From NCBI GenBank assembly GCA_900550235.1, contig URRQ01000054.1, positions 1 through 11,217 on the forward strand: 11,217 bases of DNA, in the 5' to 3' direction. The position numbers and the translations under genes were made by a program. This document shows, one piece after another, positions 1-7,358 of the stretch. Under the pieces are notes generated by a model. The model worked only from the letters and a program-made list of their open reading frames with translations. It did not search any database and was not told where the DNA came from. This stretch comes from an uncultured Lachnospiraceae bacterium (lineage in GTDB: Bacteria; Bacillota; Clostridia; Lachnospirales; Lachnospiraceae). Every line of letters starts with the position of its first letter. The stretch's first letter is position 1.

Positions 1-54
1 TTAAAATCCTGCGGGACTTATACTCCCGTACCGGTTCGATTCCGGTCTGCGGCA
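1..54 (+). tRNA. tRNA-Leu(UAA), 3' part only
   Basis: The window opens inside the anticodon loop, with the TAA anticodon at 2-4. The 3' half of the anticodon stem follows, then a long variable arm with a 5-bp stem (cgggact...tcccg), a T arm (30-46, accgg/ccggt with loop ttcgatt), the acceptor strand ctgcggc and discriminator A at 54. The long variable arm plus UAA anticodon and A discriminator fit leucine rather than serine or tyrosine. CCA is not encoded. The 5' half lies outside the window. Confidence 0.88.
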
Positions 55-69
55 TAAACTAAATATTAT

Positions 70-143
70 GTGGGCGTAGCTCAGCTGGATAGAGCGTTTG
101 GCTACGGACCAAAAGGTCGGGAGTTCGAATCTTCTCGCCCACG
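70..143 (+). tRNA. tRNA-Arg(ACG)
   Basis: A complete 74-nt cloverleaf. The acceptor stem gtgggcg (70-76) pairs with cgcccac (136-142). The D arm is gctc...gagc. The anticodon stem tttgg/ccaaa (97-101/109-113) closes the loop ctacgga, with anticodon ACG at 104-106, normally deaminated to ICG for CGU/CGC/CGA decoding. The T arm is gggag-ttcgaat-cttct with two G-U pairs. Discriminator is G at 143 and CCA is not encoded, as usual in Clostridia. It lies 15 bp after the tRNA-Leu and is probably co-transcribed with it. Confidence 0.95.
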
Positions 144-166
144 TACAGGCGATAAGCCTTGAATGG

Positions 167-199
167 ACGCAATCTCTTTTATATAGAGGTTGCGTTTTT
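167..199 (+). terminator. Rho-independent terminator of the tRNA cluster
   Basis: An 11-bp stem, 167-177 with 185-195 (acgcaatctct / agaggttgcgt, one T-G wobble), closes a 7-nt loop and is followed directly by a T run at 195-199. It lies 24 bp after tRNA-Arg. Confidence 0.85.
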
Positions 200-462
200 G
201 TATGAAAAAATATTTTTAATATTTACACAAAAAGACATAGTAAAAGATAAGTGGATCATAGAAAAAATTCTTTAAGATGAAAATAAATAAAAGAAAAAAT
301 GATTCTAAGATAAAAAAATATATGAAATAATTTATGGAGATATCATTTTGTATCGTAAAATAGGATGGTAGAAATTTTGTATAAAAAGACAGATTGATTT
401 ATAGGACGAGAAGAGATATTATAACCTTACTTTAAATGTAACAGAAAACAGGAGGGATGTAT
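200..462. other. AT-rich intergenic region
   Basis: No gene is supported between the tRNA terminator and the start at 463. The stretch is very AT-rich, has stops in all forward frames and shows no recognisable RNA structure. The only candidate signals are the weak promoter at 394-422 and the ribosome site at 451-456. Confidence 0.6.
394..422 (+). promoter_or_regulatory. Candidate sigma-A promoter of the kinase-like gene
   Basis: TTGATT (394-399), a 17-bp spacer and TATTAT (417-422) would start transcription near 429, about 34 nt before the TTG start. The region is so AT-rich that chance matches are expected, so this is tentative. Confidence 0.4.
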
Positions 463-1845
463 TTGTCAAAGAAAGAAGGTTATGAAATCATTCGATTTAT
501 AGAGAGGGGAGACTGTTGCCATGCATCGCTGGATTATGTAGAAGGAATTACTTTGTATGATTGGGTGAACAAACATCAGGAGATTGATAAACAAGTCTTA
601 GATAAGTGGCTTAAAGAATTATATCAACAATTAGTGTTCTTCCATCGGCAAAAGGGTATGCCAGAATATGGGAAATTAACACCGTATAATATCGTTGTTA
701 TGAGAAAAAATCAAATCGCATTAATGGCTAATAAAGAGTCCAATCATGTAAGATCTTTAGATAAGTTTTTTTCTATAAATAGTGTGGAACAGAATGTGGA
801 TGTGTATTGTTTCGGTAAAATCATTCAATATATTATGGCACATATTCAATGTAAGCCAAGACTTACGATATTAGAAGAATTTAAACTTCAACGACTTGTC
901 AAAAGATGTCTAGAAACAAATCCTAAAATTCAATGTAGAGATATTTTAACAATTCACTCTAATTTTAAGCAAAATCTGAAATGGAATAAAAAGCTAGGAG
1001 TTATCATAGCAGTCATTTTTTTAATTATAGGTATATTGGGATTGGGAAGAGGGAATATATTTTCAAAAGAAGATGATAAAACTACTGAAAAAATGTATAC
1101 AAAAATAGATAAGGTTCCTGTGACTGAAGATGAAAGAACGAAAGAAAAAGAGGAATTAGAAGATATATTGTCTACGGCAGGTATTGATTATTTTTTAGAA
1201 GTAGAGGATTATAAGAAATCAGTATTATGCTTAAAGAATGCAGATATTCAAGAAAAAAAAGTTCAATTTTTTCTGAAATTAGCAGAATATATGAGTGGTG
1301 ATAAAACGGCAACTGATCTACAAATACTAGGAGAAAATTTGAACCAAGAGTATGTAAAAGAGCCAACGGGAGGAATCAAAGAAGTTATTGCATTACTGAG
1401 AGTTTATAATGAAATTAAGCAGGGAGAAAAGAGTTTTGAGATATTAAATTTTACTGAGAAGGATGATATTTTAGCACAAAGAGAGAGTTTATCTAGAAAA
1501 TTGAGAGTAGAATTTGAGAAATATCGTGCAATAGCATTTGAAGAGACAGAGAAATGGAAAGAGGCAGGGGAGGCATATAGTGCTTTATGCAAAGAGAATC
1601 AAAAATTGGAAGAAGAGGCAGAAGAATTTCAAAAGAAATCTTTTGAAATGAACATTAGGTATTTGGAGAAAAAATGGAATGATGAATTTACAGATGAAGA
1701 GAAGAAAATTGGAGATATAAAGCAATTGATTACACAGAATCCTAATATCATAGGATATGACATTTTTCAAAATTTTATAAAAGAAAATAAAATACATGTG
1801 GAACAAGGGAAAATTTGGATTGGAGAATCTCAGCAGGCCCCATAA
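463..1845 (+). CDS. Membrane-anchored degenerate kinase-like protein
   Basis: Function unknown. The longest frame opens with ATG at 457, but the only Shine-Dalgarno, GGAGGG at 451-456, abuts that ATG. The in-frame TTG at 463 is six bases away and is the better start, giving 460 residues. Residues 1-170 resemble a protein kinase C-lobe: a hinge-like DYVEGITLYDW, YGKLTPYNIV where the HRD...N catalytic loop should be (no catalytic Asp), DVYCFGKIIQYIM like the DVYSLG helix, and LVKRCLETNP like the end of the fold. The glycine loop, catalytic lysine and DFG are absent, and most of the N-lobe is missing, so it should not phosphorylate. One membrane helix follows (about 177-195), then some 260 charged helical residues, likely extracellular. 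This layout recalls the type VII secretion protein EssB/YukC, but no other T7SS gene is in the window and homology is unproven. The gene appears monocistronic. Confidence 0.8.
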   Translation: MSKKEGYEIIRFIERGDCCHASLDYVEGITLYDWVNKHQEIDKQVLDKWLKELYQQLVFFHRQKGMPEYGKLTPYNIVVMRKNQIALMANKESNHVRSLDKFFSINSVEQNVDVYCFGKIIQYIMAHIQCKPRLTILEEFKLQRLVKRCLETNPKIQCRDILTIHSNFKQNLKWNKKLGVIIAVIFLIIGILGLGRGNIFSKEDDKTTEKMYTKIDKVPVTEDERTKEKEELEDILSTAGIDYFLEVEDYKKSVLCLKNADIQEKKVQFFLKLAEYMSGDKTATDLQILGENLNQEYVKEPTGGIKEVIALLRVYNEIKQGEKSFEILNFTEKDDILAQRESLSRKLRVEFEKYRAIAFEETEKWKEAGEAYSALCKENQKLEEEAEEFQKKSFEMNIRYLEKKWNDEFTDEEKKIGDIKQLITQNPNIIGYDIFQNFIKENKIHVEQGKIWIGESQQAP

Positions 1846-1853
1846 AAGGGAGG

Positions 1854-1886
1854 ATGCCGGGTAATCGTTTCTACGATTCCCGGCAT
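1854..1886 (+). terminator. Strong hairpin after the kinase-like gene, possible terminator
   Basis: The arms atgccgggtaatcg (1854-1867) and cgattcccggcat (1874-1886) pair over 13 bp with one bulged base around a 6-nt loop, beginning 8 bases after the stop. No T run follows on the plus strand (gtattatgaaaaag) and none on the minus strand, so intrinsic termination is uncertain. It could instead protect the 3' end of the mRNA. Confidence 0.5.
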
Positions 1887-2086
1887 GTATTATGAAAAAG
1901 TTTATTCCAAAATGTATTTACATCTGTTTCTCTTTTATTTGATACTATTAGTATAGTGTAGATTCGTGAAGAAACAATGTAAAACAAATGAAAGATTTTT
2001 GAAAGAAAAGTGAACAAATTATGAACAATGGAATTGATTTTATAATAATCTTCATATGAAAATAAGAGAAAATTAAGATAACATGG

Positions 2087-2115
2087 TTGGAAATTCATGC
2101 AAAATGTTTTATACT
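2087..2115 (+). promoter_or_regulatory. Probable sigma-A promoter of the glycosyltransferase gene
   Basis: TTGGAA (2087-2092), a 17-bp spacer and TATACT (2110-2115) predict a start near 2121. The leader would be short, with GGAGG at 2126-2130 six bases before the ATG. A second TATAAT at 2041-2046 has no good -35. Confidence 0.5.
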
Positions 2116-2136
2116 ATCCGTTGATGGAGGTTAATT

Positions 2137-3153
2137 ATGAAGTATATATCATTTGCAATACCGTGTTACAATTCAGCAGAATATATGTCTCGCGCGATAG
2201 ATTCCATATTAATCGGTGGCGAAGATGTTGAGATTTTGATTGTTAATGACGGTTCTAAAGACGACACATTGAAAATAGCAAAAGAATATGAATCTCAATA
2301 TCCTACGATTGTAAAAGTAATTGATAAGGAAAATGGTGGGCATGGAGATGCTGTTAATGCAGGACTTCGAAATGCTTCTGGAAAATATTTTAAAGTTGTA
2401 GATAGTGATGATTGGGTAGAAGAACAGTCCTTGAAAAAGATTCTGGAGTTGATGCATGGCTGGAAAGAACATGATATGGAAGTAGATATGCTTGTATCCA
2501 ATTATGTCTATGAAAAAGTAGGAGTAAAACATAAAAAGGTCATTCATTATCGGGATGTTCTTCCACAAAATGAAATATTTAGTTGGAAAGATGCTGGTCA
2601 TTTTGGAATCTCTCAGTACATTTTAATGCATTCGGTAATTTATAGAACAGAATTATTAAAACTAAATCAGTTAGAATTGCCAAAGCATACTTTTTACGTA
2701 GATAATATTTACGTGTATTATCCATTGCCTTATGTAAAAAAGATGTATTATTTAGATGTGAACTTTTATCGATATTACATTGGGCGAGAAGATCAGTCAG
2801 TCAATGAAAAGGTAATGATTGGAAGATTGGATCAACAGATTTTTGTTACAAAAACAATGATTGACATGTATCAGATGAAGCAGATACCAAATAAGAGGTT
2901 GCGTAACTATATGATCAATTATCTTGCAATTATGATGACTGTTTCATCGATTCTCTGCATTCGTTCCAAGAAAGAAGAAAATCTTGAGAAGAAGAAAGAA
3001 CTATGGAAATATTTGAAGAAAAGACAGTACGGAGTTTACTGGAAGATACGGTATGGAATTTTAGGGCAAACGATTAATCTTCCGGGAAAATCAGGACGTA
3101 AGATTTCTTCATTTGTCTATGTCGTAGCACGAAGATTTATAGGATTTAATTAA
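2137..3153 (+). CDS. Family 2 (GT-A fold) glycosyltransferase
   Basis: A 338-residue inverting glycosyltransferase of family GT2, which transfers a sugar from a nucleotide-sugar donor to an unknown acceptor. The N-terminal half has the full signature: FAIPCYNSAEYM (6-17), the nucleotide-binding ILIVNDGSKDDT (33-44), ENGGHGDAVNAGL (65-77), and the metal-binding DSDDW (89-93). The C-terminal part has a hydrophobic stretch at about 252-270 and a basic end, suggesting a membrane-associated cytoplasmic enzyme without clear transmembrane anchors. GGAGG at 2126-2130 supports the start. It is not flanked by other polysaccharide genes, so the product (teichoic acid, exopolysaccharide or glycolipid) cannot be told. 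The next gene starts 57 bp on with no terminator between, so read-through into rubrerythrin is possible. Confidence 0.93.
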   Translation: MKYISFAIPCYNSAEYMSRAIDSILIGGEDVEILIVNDGSKDDTLKIAKEYESQYPTIVKVIDKENGGHGDAVNAGLRNASGKYFKVVDSDDWVEEQSLKKILELMHGWKEHDMEVDMLVSNYVYEKVGVKHKKVIHYRDVLPQNEIFSWKDAGHFGISQYILMHSVIYRTELLKLNQLELPKHTFYVDNIYVYYPLPYVKKMYYLDVNFYRYYIGREDQSVNEKVMIGRLDQQIFVTKTMIDMYQMKQIPNKRLRNYMINYLAIMMTVSSILCIRSKKEENLEKKKELWKYLKKRQYGVYWKIRYGILGQTINLPGKSGRKISSFVYVVARRFIGFN

Positions 3154-3167
3154 ATCATGCATATTTT

Positions 3168-3218
3168 ATAGCCATAACATCATACTACTTTATAAAAAGG
3201 AGGGTGTGTTATGGCTAT
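3168..3218 (+). repeat. 12-bp inverted repeat enclosing the rubrerythrin ribosome site
   Basis: atagccataaca (3168-3179) is an exact reverse complement of tgttatggctat (3207-3218). The second arm contains the ATG at 3211 and the first codons, while the 27-nt loop holds AAGGAGGG. In mRNA the start codon would sit inside a stem and the Shine-Dalgarno in its loop. A role in controlling translation or mRNA stability is inferred. Confidence 0.6.
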
Positions 3219-3807
3219 TCATTTAAAAGAAAGTAAAACGAAAGAGAATCTTATGAAAGCTTTTGCTGGGGAGAGTCAAGCGCGCAATCGCTATACATTT
3301 GCAGCGGAAGAGGCGCGAAAACAAGGATTATATTCCATTGCAGATATTTTTGAATATACTGCTGACCAAGAAAGGGCGCATGCGGAGCGTTACTATGATC
3401 TTTTAAAAGAGTTGATGGGAGAAAATATTGAGATTTGTGGAAGCTTTCCGGTGGATTTAGGGGAGAGTATTGAACAACTCTTAGAATCAGCAAAGCACAA
3501 TGAGTTTGAAGAGTATGAAAATGTATATCAGAATTTTGGAGAAATTGCGAAAGGAGAAGGATTTTTAGAAGTTGCATCTACATTTTTCCAGATTGCAGAG
3601 ATAGAAAAAACACATGGAAAACGTTTTGAAAAAATTGCTGAAATGCTAAAAAATGGAGAGTATTATCAAGCGTGTGATAGTAATAACTGGGTATGTACCA
3701 ATTGCGGATATATTCATGAGGGCAAAAGAACACCTTCCGTATGTCCAGTGTGCAGACACGAAAAAGGATATTTTATACCTTTAGAATTAGCAGCATATCA
3801 GGAGTAA
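3211..3807 (+). CDS. Rubrerythrin
   Basis: A 198-residue cytoplasmic non-haem di-iron protein that in anaerobes reduces hydrogen peroxide to water using electrons passed on from NAD(P)H through rubredoxin-type partners. The N-terminal ferritin-like four-helix domain (about 1-150) carries the di-iron ligands: E21 in GESQARNRY, E54 and H57 in DQERAHAE, E98/E101 in EFEEYE, and E132 and H135 in EIEKTH. The C-terminal rubredoxin-like domain has two CxxC pairs, C162/C165 and C178/C181, to bind one iron. Length and domain order match classical rubrerythrin. AAGGAGGG lies 6 bases before the ATG. No PerR-like box is evident upstream, but an inverted repeat covers the start codon. The stop is 3 bases before the protease start. 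The gene symbol rbr is used for such genes, but several paralogues usually exist, so none is assigned. Confidence 0.96.
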   Translation: MAIHLKESKTKENLMKAFAGESQARNRYTFAAEEARKQGLYSIADIFEYTADQERAHAERYYDLLKELMGENIEICGSFPVDLGESIEQLLESAKHNEFEEYENVYQNFGEIAKGEGFLEVASTFFQIAEIEKTHGKRFEKIAEMLKNGEYYQACDSNNWVCTNCGYIHEGKRTPSVCPVCRHEKGYFIPLELAAYQE

Positions 3808-3810
3808 ATT

Positions 3811-5550
3811 GTGCAAAATCAAAAAATAGAAAATATGTTAAATTTAGCGCTTGATGCGACAGAAGAAGAGCGCGAAAAATCGTTGGAACTGGACGTAGGA
3901 TATGATCCGATTGAGCGCGAGTGGGATTTGATTGTGAAATATTCTGGAGATTTGGAGCAAATAGAGGGACTTCCGGCGAAAGTTGTAAGGCTGCGAAATG
4001 AATTTGCAATTATAACGGTAAGAGAATCTTTGATAGAAAAACTAGCGGGATTTTCTCAGATTGAATATATTGAAAAGCCGAAGCGTTTATTTTTTGAATT
4101 AGAGAATGGGAAACGGGTATCTTGTATTGATGCAATACAAAATACCCGTCCATTTTTATTTGGAAAAGGTGTCATTGTAGCTGTAATAGATTCTGGGATT
4201 GAATATGCGAATGAAGATTTTAGAAAAGAAGATGGTACTACAAGAATTTTGTCTCTTTGGGATCAAAGTGTGGAAGGAACAGCACCGGAAGGATATTTTA
4301 TTGGAACGGAGTTTACAGAAGAGCAGATCAACGAAGCGTTAAAAAAAGAAACGAGAGAAGAACAAATGCAAATAGTGCCAAGTATAGATTCTTCAGGTCA
4401 TGGAACCGCAGTAGCTGGGATTGCTGCAGGAAATGGTCATAATAGTGTGGGAAAGCAATTGGCAGGAGTAGCGCCGGAAAGTAGTTTGGTGATTGTAAAA
4501 CTAGGAAGTCCACGAAAGGACGGATTTCCAAGAACAACAGAATTGATACAGGGAATTGATTATGTGATTCGAAAAGCACAACAGTTGGGGATGCCGGTAG
4601 CAATCAATTTGAGTTTTGGAAATACTTATGGTTCTCATGATGGAACAAGTCTTTTAGAGCGGTTCATAGATGATATTTCAAACTATTGGAAAAATGTAAT
4701 TTGCATTGGGAGTGGAAATGAAGGGCAAAGTGGAGGACATACTTCGGGAACGATTCAAAATCAACAAGAGGCTGTTATTGAATTAGCAGTACAGGAGGGA
4801 GAAAGAACATTAAACGTTCAAGTATGGAAAGCTTATCATGATGTAATGGATATATCGATCATTTCCCCATCGGGTACGAGAATAGGTCCGATCCAAGAGG
4901 TGTTGGGAGTTCAAAGATTTACATTAGGAGGGACAGAGATTCTTTTATATTATGGAGAACCTTCACCATTTAGCATAAATCAAGAAATCTATATAGAATT
5001 CCTTCCAAAGAATGACTATATTACAAATGGGATTTGGAGGATCGTTTTAACCCCTAAAAAAATCATCAGTGGGAATTATGCGCTTTGGCTTCCTAGTGCA
5101 AATGTATTGAATGAAGGGACACGATTTTTGTTTCCGGTCGCAACAAGAACTCTTACGATTCCGTCTACTGCTGAAAGAGCTATAAGCGTGAGCGCATATG
5201 ATGCTTTGAGATTTGCATATGCAGATTTTTCGGGGAGGGGTGGAAGAGAAGGAATACCACTCGGTAAGCCGGATCTTGCGGCGCCTGGTGTGAGTGTAGT
5301 TGCTCCGACAAGAGATGGAGGATATGACACTTTTACAGGGACATCATTTGCTACGCCATTTGTGACGGGAGGCGCTGCGTTATTGATGGAATGGGGAATT
5401 GTCAAGGGGAATGATTCCTACTTATATGGGGAAAAAGTAAAAGCATATTTGCGGAGAGGAGCAAGACCGCTACCGGGATTTACAGAGTATCCGAATCCAC
5501 AAGTAGGGTATGGGGCGTTGTGTGTGAGAGACAGTTTGCCATTAAAATAA
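3811..5550 (+). CDS. Csp-like subtilisin family (S8) serine protease
   Basis: A 579-residue subtilase with GTG start; its ribosome site GGAG (3801-3804) overlaps the last codons of rubrerythrin, so the two are probably translated from one mRNA. Residues about 36-95 look like an inhibitory prodomain. The catalytic triad is complete: D127 in VAVIDSGIEY, H197 in SSGHGTAVAG and S512 in GTSFATP; N303 in GSGNEG fits the oxyanion hole. Residues about 320-440, between N303 and S512, form an inserted beta-rich domain. That layout matches clostridial Csp proteases, where a jelly-roll domain is inserted at this place. Csp proteins process the germination hydrolase SleC in spores; such a role here is only inferred. 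No signal peptide or membrane segment is visible, so it is cytoplasmic or spore-localised. With its triad intact it is not one of the CspA/CspC pseudoproteases. Confidence 0.92.
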   Translation: MQNQKIENMLNLALDATEEEREKSLELDVGYDPIEREWDLIVKYSGDLEQIEGLPAKVVRLRNEFAIITVRESLIEKLAGFSQIEYIEKPKRLFFELENGKRVSCIDAIQNTRPFLFGKGVIVAVIDSGIEYANEDFRKEDGTTRILSLWDQSVEGTAPEGYFIGTEFTEEQINEALKKETREEQMQIVPSIDSSGHGTAVAGIAAGNGHNSVGKQLAGVAPESSLVIVKLGSPRKDGFPRTTELIQGIDYVIRKAQQLGMPVAINLSFGNTYGSHDGTSLLERFIDDISNYWKNVICIGSGNEGQSGGHTSGTIQNQQEAVIELAVQEGERTLNVQVWKAYHDVMDISIISPSGTRIGPIQEVLGVQRFTLGGTEILLYYGEPSPFSINQEIYIEFLPKNDYITNGIWRIVLTPKKIISGNYALWLPSANVLNEGTRFLFPVATRTLTIPSTAERAISVSAYDALRFAYADFSGRGGREGIPLGKPDLAAPGVSVVAPTRDGGYDTFTGTSFATPFVTGGAALLMEWGIVKGNDSYLYGEKVKAYLRRGARPLPGFTEYPNPQVGYGALCVRDSLPLK

Positions 5551-5562
5551 ATAACTGCATAA

Positions 5563-5597
5563 AGTCCGGGACTCCTGAAGTTCAGAAGTCCCGGATT
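5563..5597. terminator. Convergent bidirectional terminator
   Basis: tccgggact (5565-5573) pairs with agtcccgga (5587-5595), extended by a G-T and an A-T pair outside and by three inner pairs after one mismatch, around loop aagtt. It lies 13 bp after the protease stop and 12 bp beyond the end of the convergent surface-protein gene. The T stretches on both sides are weak, but position and strength suit termination of both genes. Confidence 0.7.
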
Positions 5598-5608
5598 GGA
5601 TAATTCCT

Positions 5609-7102
5609 CTATTTTAAAAATCGACGTTTGTAAATGAGCGCTGCAATGATTAGAAGAATTGCAGCTGACATAGTAATTAACCAAAGAGAAACAGATGAAG
5701 AATCACCGGTTTGTGGAGATCCACCTTCGGTTACTTTAAAGGTTGTACTAATAGAGCCGTCTTCATACTTTAATGTAAGTGTATGCGTACCCGGTTTGAG
5801 GGTATCGAGATATTTGGCATGTAAAGTAAGGATGGTATTCTCCTTAGAGGCAATATCAAAGTTTTCTGCTGAAATCCAGTTCTTATCAATATATACGGAT
5901 TTTAGTTTTGTACGCTCACCAGTGGTTGAAAATACAAGTGATTTATCGGTGTTGATTTTATATACCTGTTTTTCTCCTTTGGTGAATTTGGCATTAAAAG
6001 GTATCTTTTCAAATACTGCTTCTATGGTTACATTTTCTTTTGGCATAATGAAACAATTATTTTTGATGGTGACTTTTCCTTTTGTAACATTCCAGTTTTT
6101 GAAGCGATAGCCTTTATTTGCTTTGGCAGAAAGCTTGATTTCTGTGCCTGCTTCTGCTTCTTGGAAGTTAGCGGATGCAGATCCATTCTTCGAAGAAGAG
6201 ATGTTTACAGTATATTTTGGGGCCGGCTTTACTGTAAGAGTAAAGTCTTTACTTGCTTCAGATGTTTGCGTTTTTGCAATCAATGTAAATTGGAATTTCC
6301 CGGCAGTCTTAGGAGTACCCGTAATCAGATTTCCTTTTAGAAGTAATCCTTCAGGAAGGACGTGATCTTTTTTCAGTTCCCACAGAACTTCTTCTGTACT
6401 GTTAGTTTCTAATTTCATTGAGTACGCTTCTGTTGCAACAGCATCTGCCAATATTGTGGTTTTAATTTCTAATTGCGCTGGAGTTTCTGGTTGTTCCGGC
6501 TCAACTGGCTTGTCCGGCTCAGATGGTTGCTCCGGTTCAGTCGGCTTGTCCGGCTCGATTGGTTGTTCCGGTTCGATCGGTTTGTCAGGCTCAGTCGGTT
6601 TGTCCGGTTCAATTGGTTGTTCTGGCTCAGTCGGTTTGTCGGGTTCGATCGATTGTTCGGGCTCATCGCTTTTGGCACAAATGGTCAACTGAATGAGATG
6701 AGAAACTTTTTCGGAACCATTATCTTCAGTCAGTAAGAAGTAACGCATTTCGGCGTTGGTTGGTTTTCCACTTAGAATACCGGTAGGATCCAGATGAAGG
6801 CCTTCCGGAAGTCCGAAGAAAGTTTCATCAAATTCTGATACAAACGGAAATTGCTCTTTTAATTGCTCTAAGGAAAGTTCTTTCTCTTCTGTCCATGTGA
6901 TACTTCCACCCTCTACTGGTGTAAGCATAGGTTTTAAGGTGAATTCATACTCTGTATCTACGGTTGCATCGGTTAAGAGAATTAAGGTTGTTTTTTGATC
7001 AAGAGATGTCTCCGCAAGAACAGGAATATGAAATACCATGCTTAGTAAAAAAATAAATGTAAATAAGTATGCAAACTTTTTCATGAAATGAGTTTTCTTC
7101 AT
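5609..7102 (-). CDS. LPXTG-type cell-wall-anchored surface protein with EPxxPx repeats
   Basis: A 497-residue secreted protein linked to peptidoglycan by sortase. Order: signal peptide (1-30, basic MKKTHFMKK then a hydrophobic core, probable cleavage after VLA); a putative Ig-like domain (about 35-143) with LPEGLHLDPTGILSGKPT; a proline-rich spacer of ten EPxxPx units (147-206); a second Ig-like domain (about 213-293) with LPEGLLLKGNLITGTPKTAG; an InlB B-repeat-like domain (about 296-366) with GYRFKNW and the ending ENVTIEAVFE; a beta-sandwich domain (about 370-457) resembling X2-type modules; and the sorting signal SPQTGD (462-467), a hydrophobic helix and the basic tail YKRRFLK. SPxTG variants of LPXTG are common in gut Lachnospiraceae. 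GGAGG lies 8 bases before the ATG. The binding partner is unknown; an adhesin or glycan-binding role is a guess. It has its own promoter and a shared terminator. Confidence 0.9.
   Translation of the reverse strand: MKKTHFMKKFAYLFTFIFLLSMVFHIPVLAETSLDQKTTLILLTDATVDTEYEFTLKPMLTPVEGGSITWTEEKELSLEQLKEQFPFVSEFDETFFGLPEGLHLDPTGILSGKPTNAEMRYFLLTEDNGSEKVSHLIQLTICAKSDEPEQSIEPDKPTEPEQPIEPDKPTEPDKPIEPEQPIEPDKPTEPEQPSEPDKPVEPEQPETPAQLEIKTTILADAVATEAYSMKLETNSTEEVLWELKKDHVLPEGLLLKGNLITGTPKTAGKFQFTLIAKTQTSEASKDFTLTVKPAPKYTVNISSSKNGSASANFQEAEAGTEIKLSAKANKGYRFKNWNVTKGKVTIKNNCFIMPKENVTIEAVFEKIPFNAKFTKGEKQVYKINTDKSLVFSTTGERTKLKSVYIDKNWISAENFDIASKENTILTLHAKYLDTLKPGTHTLTLKYEDGSISTTFKVTEGGSPQTGDSSSVSLWLITMSAAILLIIAALIYKRRFLK
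6485..6664 (-). repeat. Ten 18-bp tandem repeats encoding EPxxPx
   Basis: Within the surface-protein gene, 180 bp encode ten consecutive 6-residue units (residues 147-206). Units are EPDK or EPEQ followed by P (S once) and T, I, S, V or E. They mostly alternate EPDK and EPEQ, giving a partial 36-bp higher-order period, with slips such as two adjacent EPDK units. Such spacers usually extend a domain through the cell wall and vary in copy number by slippage. Confidence 0.9.
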
Positions 7103-7154
7103 AGCTCATCCCTCCTTCCTAACGATAATAATACATTCCATTTTAGTTATATAT

Positions 7155-7183
7155 ATTATAATGTTAAAACTGAAAATAATCAA
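7155..7183 (-). promoter_or_regulatory. Sigma-A promoter of the surface-protein gene
   Basis: On the minus strand, TTGATT (7183-7178) and a perfect TATAAT (7160-7155) are separated by 17 bp. The predicted start is near 7148, giving a leader of about 45 nt with GGAGG close to the start codon. Confidence 0.65.
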
Positions 7184-7286
7184 TAAAACAAGGAATATTC
7201 AGAAATAATTAAGAAAATAAATAAAAAGATAGTGAATAATGCCGATAAAGAAAGAAAAGATGGATGCTAGTATTTCGTATCTATCT

Positions 7287-7315
7287 TTTCTATTAGAAGA
7301 CATTTGTGGTATAAT
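7287..7315 (+). promoter_or_regulatory. Extended -10 promoter of the adenylyltransferase-like gene
   Basis: A perfect TATAAT (7310-7315) is preceded by TGG, giving an extended -10 (TGnTATAAT), with a weak -35 (TTTCTA, 7287-7292) at 17 bp. The predicted start is near 7322, about 37 nt before the ATG. About 100 bp separate it from the divergent promoter at 7155-7183. Confidence 0.6.
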
Positions 7316-7358
7316 ATGTGCATGGTATATAATATAAGCAATAAGAGGTGCAGAGAAA

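Noticed and set aside
300..456. Decayed kinase N-lobe upstream of the pseudokinase
   Set aside because: A stretch near 345-390 can be read as a YRKIG-like start, but it is broken by several stops and no further kinase motif follows; too short to support a pseudogene.
144..456. Riboswitch or T-box leader after the tRNA genes
   Set aside because: No conserved T-box sequence or complex stem set is visible; the only structure is the tRNA terminator at 167-199.
1871..2098. 75-residue minus-strand ORF in the gap before the glycosyltransferase
   Set aside because: No ribosome site before its ATG, composition typical of translated AT-rich noncoding DNA, and it overlaps the hairpin at 1854-1886 and the start of the glycosyltransferase promoter.
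6485..6664. CRISPR-like array
   Set aside because: The repeats are contiguous 18-bp coding units without spacers and stay in frame within the surface protein.
6456..6692. Plus-strand ORF with a GSxGxSGS repeat protein
   Set aside because: It is the complement of the EPxxPx repeat of the surface protein; it has no ribosome site and the minus-strand gene has a signal peptide, domains and sorting signal.
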